From Nocardioides immobilis (GTDB lineage: Bacteria; Actinomycetota; Actinomycetes; Propionibacteriales; Nocardioidaceae): DNA of 64,000 bases. Made by a program: the position numbers and the translations under genes. Under the pieces are notes generated by a model. It was not told the DNA's origin. It worked only from the letters and a program-made list of their open reading frames with translations, and did no database searches. The stretch spans positions 1-64,000 of the forward strand of contig NZ_QXGH01000031.1 in assembly GCF_003515065.1 (NCBI RefSeq), written 5' to 3'. The first letter of the stretch is position 1. Each line of letters begins with the position of its first letter. Below are positions 17,861 through 26,664 of this stretch, piece after piece.

Positions 17861-18670
17861 TCAGGCGGGATCGGCTCCGCCGTACCTCCGGTCGCGCCGC
17901 GCGTAGGTCTCGACCGCCTCCCACAGGTGGCGCCGGTCGACGTCGGGCCACAGCACGTCGGAGAACACGAGCTCGGCGTACGCCGCCTGGTAGAGCATGA
18001 AGTTCGAGAGCCGCTGCTCCCCCGACGTACGCCAGATCAGGTCCGCGTCCGGCAGCTCGGGGACGTAGAGGTAGCGCCCCAGGGTGCGGTCGTCGATCTT
18101 GGCCGGGTTGAGCTTCCCGGCCGCGACGTCCTGCGCCATCGCCCGGGCCGCGTCGCCGAGCTCGGAACGGCCGCCGTAGTTGACGCACATCGTGAGCGTC
18201 AGGACGTCGTTGCCCTTGGTCATCTCCTCGGCGACCTGGAGCTCCTTGATGACCGACTTCCACAGCCGCGGCGCGCGGCCGGCCCACCGCACCCGCACCC
18301 CGAGCTCGTGCATCTCGTCGCGGCGCCGCCGGATCACGTCGCGGTTGAACCCCATCAGGAACTTGACCTCGTCCGGGCTGCGCGACCAGTTCTCGGTAGA
18401 GAACGCGTAGGCGGAGATCGCCTTCACCCCGATCTCGATCGCCCCCTCCACGACGTCGAAGAGCGAGTGCTCGCCCTGCTCATGGCCCCGCGTGCGCGGC
18501 AGCCCGCGCTCCTTAGCCCACCGCCCGTTGCCGTCCATCACGATCGCGACGTGCTCGGGCACCAGCTCTGCCGGGATCGCCGGCGGCCGGGCGCCCGACG
18601 GGTGCGGGGTCGGAAGGCGGGGCTCGGTACGTCGCTTCGGCGGTGCAGTGCGTCGGGAGGCGCGGGTCAC
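17861..18670 (-). CDS. uppS: Isoprenyl transferase (undecaprenyl/decaprenyl diphosphate synthase type)
   Basis: A 269-residue cis-prenyltransferase that makes the polyprenyl carrier for cell-wall synthesis. Family motifs are IVMDGNGRWAKERGL (catalytic Asp), GHEQGEHSL, YAFSTENWSRS and, near the end, DLIWRTSGEQRLSNF. An N-terminal basic/Pro-rich extension of about 35 residues precedes the fold. The GTG at 18670 lies 6 nt after CAAACT, a weak -10-like hexamer. It is next to recO, as in most actinobacteria (recO-uppS). Confidence 0.95.
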   Translation of the reverse strand: MTRASRRTAPPKRRTEPRLPTPHPSGARPPAIPAELVPEHVAIVMDGNGRWAKERGLPRTRGHEQGEHSLFDVVEGAIEIGVKAISAYAFSTENWSRSPDEVKFLMGFNRDVIRRRRDEMHELGVRVRWAGRAPRLWKSVIKELQVAEEMTKGNDVLTLTMCVNYGGRSELGDAARAMAQDVAAGKLNPAKIDDRTLGRYLYVPELPDADLIWRTSGEQRLSNFMLYQAAYAELVFSDVLWPDVDRRHLWEAVETYARRDRRYGGADPA

Positions 18671-18775
18671 GGCTGCAGTTTGTCAGGGGGTGGGCGTCGT
18701 ACCCGCCATTCGGGTCCCTCATCGGACTGATCTGCGACAGGAATGCCGGGTGCGACACCCCGACCGCGCCCAGGC

Positions 18776-19531
18776 TCAGCGCTCGACGTACGCCAGCGAC
18801 CTCAGGCCCCGCTCGAGCTGCCACTGGACGAACGCGGCGACCAGCCCGCTCGCCTCACGGGCGTGACGGGGGTCGGCGGCCTCCACGACGGGCCAGTCGC
18901 CCGCGAGCAGTCCGCCCAACAGCGTCAGCGTCTCGGTGGCGGGGCTGGCCGAGCCAGGGATCCGGCAGGTCGCGCACAGCACCCCACCCATCGCCGGGTT
19001 GAACCACCGGTGGGCGCCGGGCGAGCCGTCGGCGGCGGGGGTGGGCACGCGCCCGCAGTGGGCGCAGTCGACGCACGACGGGGCGTAGCCGGCGACGGCC
19101 AGCGACCGCAGCAGGTACGAGTCGAGCACGTGACCGGGACGCCGCTCGCCGGTCGCCATCGCCCGCAGCGCGCCGAGCAGCAGCTGGAACTGCTGCACCG
19201 CCGGCTCCCGCTCCTCGACCACCAGTCGCTCGGCGGTCTCGAGCATCGCGGTGCCGGAGGTGTAGCGGTCGTAGTCCGCGCCGACGGCGGCGGCGTACGC
19301 CCCGCGGGTCTCGGCCTGGGTGATCGTGTCGAGGTTGCGGCCCTCGGCGAGCTGGAGGTCGACGTGGGTGAACGGCTCGAGCCGGGAGCCCCACCGCGAG
19401 GTCGTACGACGCACGCCCTTCGCCACCGCGCGGACCCTGCCGTGCTGGCGGGTCAGCAGCGTGATGATGCGGTCGGCCTCACCCAGCTTGTGGGTGCGGA
19501 GGACGATCGCCTCGTCGTTGTAGAGAGGCAC
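18776..19531 (-). CDS. recO: DNA repair protein RecO
   Basis: A 251-residue recombination mediator that loads RecA with RecR at gaps. The N-terminal OB fold begins MPLYNDEAIVLRTHKLGEADRI. The central helical region holds the four-Cys zinc motif (CVDCAHCG at about 180 and CATCRIPG at about 218). Length and motif order are standard. GTG 19531 is the only plausible start. It lies 105 nt upstream of uppS and 24 nt downstream of the hydrolase gene, probably in one operon. Confidence 0.95.
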   Translation of the reverse strand: MPLYNDEAIVLRTHKLGEADRIITLLTRQHGRVRAVAKGVRRTTSRWGSRLEPFTHVDLQLAEGRNLDTITQAETRGAYAAAVGADYDRYTSGTAMLETAERLVVEEREPAVQQFQLLLGALRAMATGERRPGHVLDSYLLRSLAVAGYAPSCVDCAHCGRVPTPAADGSPGAHRWFNPAMGGVLCATCRIPGSASPATETLTLLGGLLAGDWPVVEAADPRHAREASGLVAAFVQWQLERGLRSLAYVER

Positions 19532-19555
19532 CTACCTATTGTGCTCGCCCTGCGG

Positions 19556-20425
19556 TCAGTTGGCCGTACGACGGGTCCGACGCGCCGGGCGCCAGCAGTC
19601 GAGCACGAACTTCGTCGCCATCAGGTCCAGCCGCTCGGGCGACCGCCTCCACTCGAGGATCGACCCCGCCCGGTCGAACGTCGCGTTCGGCAGCTCCTTC
19701 GCCAGCATCTCGGCGTCCGACGTCGGGTGCAGCGGGTCGCGCGGGTGGCCGACGACGAGCGTCGGCGCCTTGATCCGGCGACGCTCGGAGGCGGGCGGCG
19801 CCACCCGGCCGAAGAAGAGCCCGTGGACGTACGCCGCGAGCGGGCCGGGCTTGTGGTCGACCGAGTCGAGGCCGATCCCGACCCACCACGGCACGATCCC
19901 CCGCGGCACCCGCCGGGTGACGAACCGGAGGCTGGTGAACGCGATGGGCAGCACCCGCGCAGCGAGCAGGAGCGGCGCGAACGACACGATCGCGACCTCG
20001 AGCGCGTTGTCGAGCACCGGCATCTCTACCAGCAGCCCCCGCACCCGCTCCGGCGCGATCGCGGCCACCTCGAGAGAGACGTTGGCTCCCAGCGAGGTGC
20101 CGCCGATCACCGCCTCGCCGGCGCCGACCTCGTCGAGCAGCGCGACGACCTGGTGGGCGAACGCCGTCACCGAGTAGGCGAACGGGTCGTCCGGCCGGTC
20201 CGACCGGCCGTGGCCGAGCAGGTCGAGGGTGACCACGTGGGCACCGGCCGAGGCCAGCGACCGCGCGAGGTGGTCGTGCATCCGCCGGGGCATCAGCAGG
20301 CCCGGCAGCAGCACCACCCACATGTCGCCGGTGCCGTACTCGGTGTACTCCAACCGGTCGCGACCGCCGTCCGTCTCGAGGAAGTACTGCCCGACCCGCT
20401 CGGACGCGAGGTGTCGTTCGCTCAC
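19556..20425 (-). CDS. Alpha/beta-fold hydrolase
   Basis: A 289-residue alpha/beta hydrolase. The nucleophile elbow is GGTSLGANV (Ser at about 110), preceded by LPGLLMPRRM as the oxyanion region and LDLLGHGRSDRP after strand 4. The acidic residue is probably in GHPRDPLHPTSD, and the last His is not obvious: the C-terminal segment reads DRAGSILEWRRSPE, without the usual His. Catalysis is therefore uncertain. It lies between leuA (21 nt downstream on the same strand order) and recO. The substrate is unknown. Confidence 0.85.
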   Translation of the reverse strand: MSERHLASERVGQYFLETDGGRDRLEYTEYGTGDMWVVLLPGLLMPRRMHDHLARSLASAGAHVVTLDLLGHGRSDRPDDPFAYSVTAFAHQVVALLDEVGAGEAVIGGTSLGANVSLEVAAIAPERVRGLLVEMPVLDNALEVAIVSFAPLLLAARVLPIAFTSLRFVTRRVPRGIVPWWVGIGLDSVDHKPGPLAAYVHGLFFGRVAPPASERRRIKAPTLVVGHPRDPLHPTSDAEMLAKELPNATFDRAGSILEWRRSPERLDLMATKFVLDCWRPARRTRRTAN

Positions 20426-20446
20426 GGCACCATCCTCGCAGGTAGG

Positions 20447-22186
20447 TCAGCCGACCTGCGGGATGGTGATGGCCTGCGCGCGGTTGGCCGCACACACGAC
20501 CGCACGCAGCGAGGCGGTGACGATGTTGTGGTGGATGCCGATGCCCCAGACGATCTCGCCGGAGATCTCGCACTCGACGTACGCCGCCGCGACCGCGTCG
20601 CCGCCTGACGAGAGCGCGTGCTCGGCGTAGTCGAGCACCCGGATGTCCGCGCCCGCCTGCCGCATGCCGTCGACGAACGCGGCGACCGGACCGTTGCCGA
20701 GGCCGGAGATGACCCGCTCCTCGCCGCGGACGACGAGGTGCACCTGCTGCTCGTCGTCGCCCTCGGCGTCGGTCACGGAGGTCCAGCTCGCCAGGGAGTA
20801 CGGCTCGTCACGGTGGAGGTACTCGGCCTGGAAGATCGACCAGATCTCCTCCGGCGTCACCTCGCCGCCCTGGGAGTCGGTGTGCTCCTGGATGACCCGG
20901 CTGAACTCGATCTGCGCGCGGCGCGGCAGGTCGAGGCTGTGCTCGGCCTTGAGGACGTAGGCGACGCCGCCCTTGCCGGACTGGCTGTTGACCCTGATCA
21001 CGGCCTCGTAGGTACGGCCGACGTCCTTCGGGTCGATCGGGAGGTACGGCGCCTCCCAGGGGATCTCGCGCACGGAGATACCCTGCTCGGCGGCCCGCTT
21101 GTCGAGGTCCTCCAGGCCCTTCTTGATCGCGTCCTGGTGCGAGCCCGAGAACGCGGTGTAGACGAGGTCGCCGGCGTAGGGGTGGCGCGGGTGGACCGGC
21201 AGCTGGGTGCAGTACTCGACCGTGCGCCGGATCTCGTCGATGCCCCCACTGCCCGCGAGGTTCACCTGCGGGTCGATCCCCTGGCTGAACAGGTTCATCG
21301 CCAGCGTGACCAGGTCGACGTTGCCGGTGCGTTCGCCGTGGCCGAACAGGCAGCCCTCGACCCGGTCGGCACCGGCCATCAGCGCCAGCTCGGTCGCCGC
21401 GACCGCCGTACCCCTGTCGTTGTGGGGGTGCAGGCTGATCGCGGTGACGTCGCGCCGGGTCAGGCCGCGCCCGAAGTACTCGATCTGGTCGGCGTAGGTG
21501 TTGGGCGTCGACATCTCGACGGTCGCCGGCAGGTTGAGGATGATCTCGCGCCCGGGCTCCGGCTGCCACACGTCCGAGACCCGCTCACACACCTCCAACG
21601 CGAAGTCGGTCGGCGTCTGGGTGAAGATCTCGGGGCTGTACTGGTAGCCGAAGTCGGTGTCGGCGAGCAGGTGCTCGGCGTGCTTCATCACCCACTCGGT
21701 GCCGCGGGTCGCGATCGCGATGCACTCGGCCTCGGTCACGTTGAAGACCACGCGCTGGAAGAGCGGCGCGGTGGCGTTGTAGAGGTGCACGGTCGCCTTG
21801 TCGGCGCCGACCAGCGACTCGACGGTGCGCTCGATGAGGTCCTCGCGGGCCTGGGTCAGCACCGAGATCCGTACGTCGTCGGGGATCTTGTCGCCCTCGA
21901 CGAGCTGGCGCACGAAGTCGAAGTCGGTCTGGCTCGCGGACGGGAAGCCGACCTCGATCTCCTTGTAGCCCATCCGGACCAGGAGGTCGAACATCTTCAT
22001 CTTGCGGGCCGGGCTCATCGGGTCGATGAGCGCCTGGTTGCCGTCGCGCAGGTCGGTGGAGAGCCACCGTGGCGCCGCGGTGATCTTCTGGTCCGGCCAG
22101 GTCCGGTCAGGGACGGTGACGGGCTCGAACGGGGTGTAGCGGTGGATCGGCATGCCGCTGGGCTGTTGCGGCGGAATGGTGGTCAT
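20447..22186 (-). CDS. leuA: 2-isopropylmalate synthase
   Basis: A 579-residue enzyme for the first step of leucine synthesis (acetyl-CoA plus 2-ketoisovalerate). The HMGL-like TIM barrel has the metal Asp in LRDGNQAL and the metal His pair in SLHPHNDRG, with GCLFGHGERTGN following. The C-terminal regulatory LeuA dimer domain (about 440-579) is where leucine feedback acts. This is the long actinobacterial LeuA type 2. ATG 22186 follows GAGGAAGCC, a good RBS. A Leu-rich leader peptide and hairpin lie 70 nt upstream and indicate attenuation. Confidence 0.97.
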   Translation of the reverse strand: MTTIPPQQPSGMPIHRYTPFEPVTVPDRTWPDQKITAAPRWLSTDLRDGNQALIDPMSPARKMKMFDLLVRMGYKEIEVGFPSASQTDFDFVRQLVEGDKIPDDVRISVLTQAREDLIERTVESLVGADKATVHLYNATAPLFQRVVFNVTEAECIAIATRGTEWVMKHAEHLLADTDFGYQYSPEIFTQTPTDFALEVCERVSDVWQPEPGREIILNLPATVEMSTPNTYADQIEYFGRGLTRRDVTAISLHPHNDRGTAVAATELALMAGADRVEGCLFGHGERTGNVDLVTLAMNLFSQGIDPQVNLAGSGGIDEIRRTVEYCTQLPVHPRHPYAGDLVYTAFSGSHQDAIKKGLEDLDKRAAEQGISVREIPWEAPYLPIDPKDVGRTYEAVIRVNSQSGKGGVAYVLKAEHSLDLPRRAQIEFSRVIQEHTDSQGGEVTPEEIWSIFQAEYLHRDEPYSLASWTSVTDAEGDDEQQVHLVVRGEERVISGLGNGPVAAFVDGMRQAGADIRVLDYAEHALSSGGDAVAAAYVECEISGEIVWGIGIHHNIVTASLRAVVCAANRAQAITIPQVG

Positions 22187-22234
22187 GGCTTCCTCGGCTG
22201 AGTTTTCGAAGGGGCGCCGGTCGCGCACGACACT

Positions 22235-22271
22235 CCGCAGCGAGGGGGTCCGGCTTCAGACCTCGCTGCGG
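22235..22271 (-). promoter_or_regulatory. leuA attenuator hairpin
   Basis: CCGCAGCGAGG (22271 to 22261) and CCTCGCTGCGG (22245 to 22235) pair perfectly over 11 bp around a 15-nt loop in the leuA leader. The 5' arm overlaps the last codons of the leader peptide, so a ribosome stalled on the Leu codons would mask it. There is no T run, so termination would be of the U-less type, or control is translational. Confidence 0.75.
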
Positions 22272-22297
22272 CAACGAAGAAGCAGTGCACGCATCAT
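22256..22297 (-). CDS. leuL: leuA leader peptide with three consecutive Leu codons
   Basis: A 13-residue peptide MMRALLLRCRSEV encoded on the minus strand, from ATG 22297 to TGA 22256-22258. GAGG sits about 9 nt upstream of the start as a ribosome binding site. Three Leu codons in a row (CTG CTT CTT, 22285-22277), in a genome where CTT is rare, are characteristic of leader peptides that sense leucyl-tRNA. The leuA start follows 70 nt downstream, with an attenuator-like hairpin between. An internal ATG at 22294 would give a 12-residue form. Confidence 0.85.
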   Translation of the reverse strand: MMRALLLRCRSEV

Positions 22298-22362
22298 GAC
22301 GATCCTCAGGTTAGCATCCGACGACGAGGTGCGGATCGGGGGACACGGCCTGATCGGGTCGA

Positions 22363-22368
22363 TAACGT
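22363..22368 (+). promoter_or_regulatory. -10 hexamer TAACGT before the TIGR03032 gene
   Basis: TAACGT lies 8 nt before ATG 22377 with no Shine-Dalgarno, consistent with a leaderless transcript. Confidence 0.5.
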
Positions 22369-22376
22369 TCCGGCCC

Positions 22377-23444
22377 ATGGCCCGGGAAAAAGACAGCGGA
22401 GTGACCGAGGTTCGGTTCCATCACAGCGACTCGCTGCCCGCCGTGCTCGGGCAGGCCGAGTGCTCGCTGCTGGTCTCGACGTACCAGGCCGGACAGCTGG
22501 TGGCCGTCGGAGTCAGCGAGGAGAGGGTCAACTTCTCCTTCCACCGGTTCGACCAGGCGATGGGCGTGGCGGTCGGAGCGGACCAGGTCGCGGTGGGAGC
22601 ACGGGGCCAGGTGTGGTTCCTGCGTGAGCACTCCGAGATCGCGCCGCAGCTGGAGCCCAAGGGTCGCCACGACCGCTGCCTCCTCGCACGCTCATCCACG
22701 GTGACCGGCGGCATCCAGGGCCACGAGCTGGCCTGGGGCGCGCCCGGCGGTGCAGACAACGAGCGCCCGCTGTGGATCGTCAACACCCTCTTCTCCTGCT
22801 TGGCGACGATCCACCCCGACTACAACTTCGTGCCCCAGTGGCGGCCACCCTTCATCTCCGAGCTCGCCGCCGAGGATCGCTGCCACCTCAACGGGATGGC
22901 GATGCGGGACGGGGCCCCCGCGTTCGTGACGGTGATGGCGCGCACCAACGAGACGGGCGGGTGGCGGAAGCTGCCCAAGAACAGCGGTGCCGTGCTCGAC
23001 GTCGCCACGGGCGAGCCGGTCACGACCGGCCTGACGATGCCCCACTCCCCCCGCTGGCACGACGGGAGCCTGTTCGTGCTCAACTCGGGCCTCGGCCGGC
23101 TCGAGCGCGTCGACCCGTCGAACGGTTCCCGCGAGGTGGTCGCGCTCCTGCCCGGCTACGCGCGCGGGCTCGCGTTCCACCGCGGCCTCGCGTTCGTCGG
23201 GCTGTCGCGGATCCGCGAGACCGCCGTCTTCGGCGAGGTGCCGATCGCCGAGTTCCACGACCAGCTCAAGTGCGGCGTCGGCGTGATCGACATGAGCACC
23301 GGCGCGACCGTGGCGACACTGGAGTTCGCCACCGGTGTCGAGGAGATCTTCGACGTACAGGCCGTGCCGCAGGCGCGGTGCCTCGCGCTCGGCGGCTCGG
23401 TGGGCGACGGCGACGAGGTCTGGGTCGTCCCCGCTCCCGGGTAG
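22377..23444 (+). CDS. TIGR03032 family protein
   Basis: A 355-residue soluble protein of TIGR03032/DUF4915. Recognisable family features are ECSLLVSTYQAGQLVAVG near the N-terminus, FSFHRFDQAMGVAVG, GIQGHELAWG, LWIVNTLFSCLATI and ARGLAFHRGLAFVGLSRIRE. The whole fold is probably a beta-propeller. The biochemical role is unknown. ATG 22377 is chosen because the longer frame runs antisense through the leuA leader, and a -10 hexamer sits just upstream. It is transcribed divergently from leuA. Confidence 0.85.
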   Translation: MAREKDSGVTEVRFHHSDSLPAVLGQAECSLLVSTYQAGQLVAVGVSEERVNFSFHRFDQAMGVAVGADQVAVGARGQVWFLREHSEIAPQLEPKGRHDRCLLARSSTVTGGIQGHELAWGAPGGADNERPLWIVNTLFSCLATIHPDYNFVPQWRPPFISELAAEDRCHLNGMAMRDGAPAFVTVMARTNETGGWRKLPKNSGAVLDVATGEPVTTGLTMPHSPRWHDGSLFVLNSGLGRLERVDPSNGSREVVALLPGYARGLAFHRGLAFVGLSRIRETAVFGEVPIAEFHDQLKCGVGVIDMSTGATVATLEFATGVEEIFDVQAVPQARCLALGGSVGDGDEVWVVPAPG

Positions 23445-23449
23445 GCCGA

Positions 23450-23455
23450 TAACGT
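23450..23455 (+). promoter_or_regulatory. -10 hexamer TAACGT before the flavodoxin-like gene
   Basis: TAACGT followed by 6 nt and ATG 23462: the canonical spacing of a leaderless actinobacterial promoter. The hexamer falls just after the stop of the upstream gene. Confidence 0.55.
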
Positions 23456-23461
23456 GGGCGG

Positions 23462-23953
23462 ATGGCCCGGCTTCTCGTCGTCCACCACTCCCCCACCCGC
23501 TCGACACAGGCGTTGCTGGAGGCCGCCCTGGCGGGCGCGGGCGACGACGCGATCGAGGGGGTGGAGGTCGTCGTACGGCCGGCGCTGGAGGCGACGGCGG
23601 ACGACGTACTCGCCGCCGACGGCTACCTGCTCGGCTCTCCGGTCAACTTCGGCTACATGAGCGGGGCACTCAAGCACTTCTTCGACACGACGTTCCTCGC
23701 TGTCGGCGGCGCGCTCGACCCGAGCGGCGGCGCGGACGAATCCGAGGGTCGGACGAAGGGCCGGCCGTACGGGCTGTGGATGCATGGGCGGTACGACCTC
23801 ACCGGCGGCGTCCGCGCGGTCCAGTCGATCGTCGGCGCCCTCGGCTGGAAGCAGTCGTACGACGTGCTCGCCGTGCTCGGCGAGGTGGGCGAGGATGAGC
23901 GATCGGCTGCCTACGAGCTGGGCGCTACGATCGCCGCACTGCTCAGCAACTGA
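23462..23953 (+). CDS. Flavodoxin-like NAD(P)H-dependent oxidoreductase
   Basis: A 163-residue flavodoxin-fold protein. It starts MARLLVVHHSPTRSTQAL, with the FMN-phosphate loop at residues 9-16. The second loop reads GYLLGSPVNFGYMSGALKHFFDTTF, a typical NADPH-dependent FMN reductase segment, and GLWMHGRYDLTGG fits the third FMN contact. Electron acceptor unknown. The probable leaderless promoter lies within 12 nt of the upstream stop. It is 19 nt upstream of two secreted-protein genes but probably not functionally linked. Confidence 0.85.
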   Translation: MARLLVVHHSPTRSTQALLEAALAGAGDDAIEGVEVVVRPALEATADDVLAADGYLLGSPVNFGYMSGALKHFFDTTFLAVGGALDPSGGADESEGRTKGRPYGLWMHGRYDLTGGVRAVQSIVGALGWKQSYDVLAVLGEVGEDERSAAYELGATIAALLSN

Positions 23954-23972
23954 CACGAGGGGGAGATCGGCG

Positions 23973-24779
23973 ATGACGCACGTCCGCGCCCTCCTCGCCC
24001 TGCTTGCGGCCCTGGTGGTGCTGACGGCCTGCGCGACCGAACCGCAGGGTGAGAACGTCGATCCCGACCAGGTGGACTCGACCGAGCTCCCCGAGGTGGG
24101 GGCCTGCCGGGTCCTGACACCGGACGACGTCCAGCAGGTGCCCGCCAACGCGACCCGCACCGTCGACTGCGCCGACAAGCACACCGCCGAGACGTTCGCC
24201 GTCGGTGAGCTCCCGGACGAGTTCGACGACGTCGACTACGACGACGAGGCCCTGGGCGAGTACGCCTACCGGACCTGCACCAAGAAGTTCGAGAAGTTCC
24301 TCGGCGCCGCCGACGAGAGCCTGGTGCTCCGCGCGATCGTCAGCTGGGCGTGGTTCCGGCCGTCGGAGAAGGCGTGGGACGACGGGGCGCGCTGGTACCG
24401 CTGCGACGCGGTGGGCGGCACCGCATCGAGCGACGAGTACCGGCCGCTGCCGCCGACGGTGAAGGGACTCCTGCTCGGCCGCCCCGACGACCGTTGGCTG
24501 GTGTGCGCGGTCGGCGACACGGTCGCGGACGGCGAGAAGGTGCCCTGCTCCCAGGACCACGACTGGCGCGCCGTGACCACGATCAAGCTCGGCGAGCCCG
24601 AGGACCGCTACCCCGGCGACGAGGTCGTCGCGAGCCGCAGCAAGGCGTTCTGCGCCAACTCGATCAAGGCCTGGCTCAACTATCCCGCCCGCTTCGAGTA
24701 CGGCTTCACGATCTTCCACGAGGCCGAGTGGCAGGGGGGCAACCGGCGCTCCGTCTGCTGGGCGAAGACGAGTGAGTGA
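23973..24779 (+). CDS. Septum-formation-domain lipoprotein, copy 1
   Basis: A 268-residue secreted protein with a lipobox (LVVLTAC, about residues 15-21). The mature region has two similar halves, each with a conserved Cys and an HxxE-like pattern: CADKHTAETFAVG in the first and CSQDHDWRAVTT in the second. This matches the Septum_form (DUF4190-like) domain of actinobacterial exported proteins. A C-terminal RSVCWAKTSE closes a Cys pair. ATG 23973 follows GAGGGGGAG. Its stop overlaps the start of a homologue by 8 nt. Confidence 0.75.
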   Translation: MTHVRALLALLAALVVLTACATEPQGENVDPDQVDSTELPEVGACRVLTPDDVQQVPANATRTVDCADKHTAETFAVGELPDEFDDVDYDDEALGEYAYRTCTKKFEKFLGAADESLVLRAIVSWAWFRPSEKAWDDGARWYRCDAVGGTASSDEYRPLPPTVKGLLLGRPDDRWLVCAVGDTVADGEKVPCSQDHDWRAVTTIKLGEPEDRYPGDEVVASRSKAFCANSIKAWLNYPARFEYGFTIFHEAEWQGGNRRSVCWAKTSE

Positions 24780-25611
24780 CCTCGGCGTACGCCGGCGTGC
24801 GGTGTCGGTGCTGCTGTCGGCCCTTGTCGCCGTGACGGTCGCGGGTTGCGCGGGCGACGACAAGGAGCCGTCGGCCTCTCGTCCGACGCATCCGACTCCC
24901 CCGCCGACGGCCGCACCGCCACCCCAGGCACCGGCCGAGGGCGCCTGCTACCGCCTGACCTTCCGCCAGGCCCTCGCGCCGACGAGCGCCGCCCGGCCGA
25001 TCCCCTGCGCCGACCCGCACACGTCGGAGACCTATGCCGTCGGCACCCTCGACACCGTGGTCGACGGCCATCTGCTCGCGGTCGACTCCCAGCGGGTCCA
25101 GAAGCAGGTCGCCGAGGCCTGCCCGGCTGCGCTCACCCGCTTCCTCGGCGGCGACCAGGCCGCCCTGCGGCTCAGCATGTTCCGGCCGGTCTGGTTCACG
25201 CCGACCCTGGCGCAGTCCGACCGCGGCGCTGACTGGTACCGCTGCGACGTCGTGATCGTCGCCGGCGACGAGGAGCTGGCCGAGCCCGACGGTGGTCTCA
25301 AGGGCGCGCTCGACAAGGACGCGGTCCGGGACCGCTACGCCATGTGCGGGACCGCAGCCCCTGACGACCCGGACTTCGAGCGGGTGATCTGCGGCGTCGA
25401 GCACACGTGGCGGGCGATCCAGGTGGTGCCCTACCCGGCCGGCAGGTACCCGGGCGTGCCGGCGGTCCGCGACCGGCTCGAGTCGCCCTGCGAGGACGCC
25501 GGGCTCGACGTGGCCGAGGACCCCCTGGACTACCGGTGGGGCTACGAGTACCCCACCAAGGAGCAGTGGGACATGGGTCAGACCTGGGGCCTCTGCTGGG
25601 CCCCCGACTAG
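24772..25611 (+). CDS. Septum-formation-domain lipoprotein, copy 2
   Basis: A 279-residue paralogue of the preceding gene with a lipobox (VTVAGC at about 21-26) and a Pro/Thr-rich linker. Corresponding motifs are CADPHTSETYAVG, GADWYRCDVV and CGVEHTWRAIQV, and it ends WGLCWAPD. Compared with copy 1 (CADKHTAETFAVG, GARWYRCDAV, CWAKTSE) the order is the same, indicating tandem duplication. GTG 24772 overlaps the copy 1 stop by 8 nt, so they are coupled. It converges on era with a 3-nt gap. A link to division is only implied by the family name. Confidence 0.75.
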   Translation: MSDLGVRRRAVSVLLSALVAVTVAGCAGDDKEPSASRPTHPTPPPTAAPPPQAPAEGACYRLTFRQALAPTSAARPIPCADPHTSETYAVGTLDTVVDGHLLAVDSQRVQKQVAEACPAALTRFLGGDQAALRLSMFRPVWFTPTLAQSDRGADWYRCDVVIVAGDEELAEPDGGLKGALDKDAVRDRYAMCGTAAPDDPDFERVICGVEHTWRAIQVVPYPAGRYPGVPAVRDRLESPCEDAGLDVAEDPLDYRWGYEYPTKEQWDMGQTWGLCWAPD

Positions 25612-25614
25612 CCC

Positions 25615-26664
25615 CTAGAAGCCAAGCTTCCGGAGCTGGCGGGGATCGCGCTGCCAGTCCTTGGCGACCTTGACGCGCAGGTCGAGGTAGACCGGGGTGC
25701 CGAGCAGCGACTCGATCTGCTTCCGGGCCACCGTGCCGACCTCCCGGAGCCGGGAGCCGCGGTGCCCGATGACGATGCCCTTCTGGGAGTCGCGCTCGAC
25801 GTACAGGTTGGCGTGGATGTCGAGGAGCGGCTTGTCGTCGGGCCGGCCCTCGCGCAGGCCCATCTCCTCGACCACCACGGCGATCGAGTGCGGCAGCTCG
25901 TCGCGGACGCCGTCGAGAGCGGCCTCGCGGATCAGCTCGGCCGCGAGCACCTCCTCGGGCGCATCGGTGAGGTCGCCGTCGGGGTAGAGCGCAGGTCCTT
26001 CGGGCATCAGCCCGACGAGAAGCTCGGCGAGCAGGTCGATCTGACCCGCGCTGCCGCCGGTGACCGAGGAGACCGGCACGATCTCGGCCCACTCGGTGCC
26101 GGTCGTGCGGCCGAGCTCGGCGATGTCCAGCAGGTGCTGTCCGATCCGCTCGGGGCTGGCGAGGTCGGTCTTGGTGGCGATCGCGATCTTGGTCGTACGG
26201 CGAACCTTGGCGAGCTCGTTGACGAGGAACGTGTCGCCCGGGCCGATCTTCTCGTCGCTCGGGAAGCACACCGCGACGACGTCGACCTCGGACCAGGTCG
26301 ACGTCACCAGGTCGTTGAGCCTCTCCCCCAGCAGGGTGCGCGGCTTGTGCAGCCCCGGCGTGTCGACCAGCACCAGCTGGCCGTCCGCACGGTGCACGAT
26401 CCCGCGGACGACCGTGCGGGTCGTCTGTGGCTTGTCGGACGTGATGACGATCTTCTGGCCCACCAGGGCGTTGGTGAGCGTCGACTTGCCGGCGTTGGGG
26501 CGGCCGACGAAGCAGGCGAAGCCGCTGCGGAAGCCCTCGGTCGCGGTGAAGGTCGCCGGGGCCGGTGCCGGCAGGCCGGCGAAGTCCTCGTCGAGCTCGT
26601 CAACATCATCGACGTCGTCGAACTCCTCCACGGCGTCATCGGGGTGATCGAACTCGCGGTTCAT
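25615..26664 (-). CDS. era: GTPase Era
   Basis: A 349-residue GTPase for 30S ribosomal subunit maturation. G1 is GRPNAGKST, G3 is DTPGLH and G4 is TKTD. The C-terminal KH domain has VIGHRGSRLREVG. An acidic N-terminal extension of about 45 residues (EEFDDVDDVDELDEDF) precedes the fold and is longer than in E. coli. It may be a regulatory tail, or the true start may be internal. It overlaps the upstream siderophore-interacting gene by 4 nt. Confidence 0.95.
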   Translation of the reverse strand: MNREFDHPDDAVEEFDDVDDVDELDEDFAGLPAPAPATFTATEGFRSGFACFVGRPNAGKSTLTNALVGQKIVITSDKPQTTRTVVRGIVHRADGQLVLVDTPGLHKPRTLLGERLNDLVTSTWSEVDVVAVCFPSDEKIGPGDTFLVNELAKVRRTTKIAIATKTDLASPERIGQHLLDIAELGRTTGTEWAEIVPVSSVTGGSAGQIDLLAELLVGLMPEGPALYPDGDLTDAPEEVLAAELIREAALDGVRDELPHSIAVVVEEMGLREGRPDDKPLLDIHANLYVERDSQKGIVIGHRGSRLREVGTVARKQIESLLGTPVYLDLRVKVAKDWQRDPRQLRKLGF

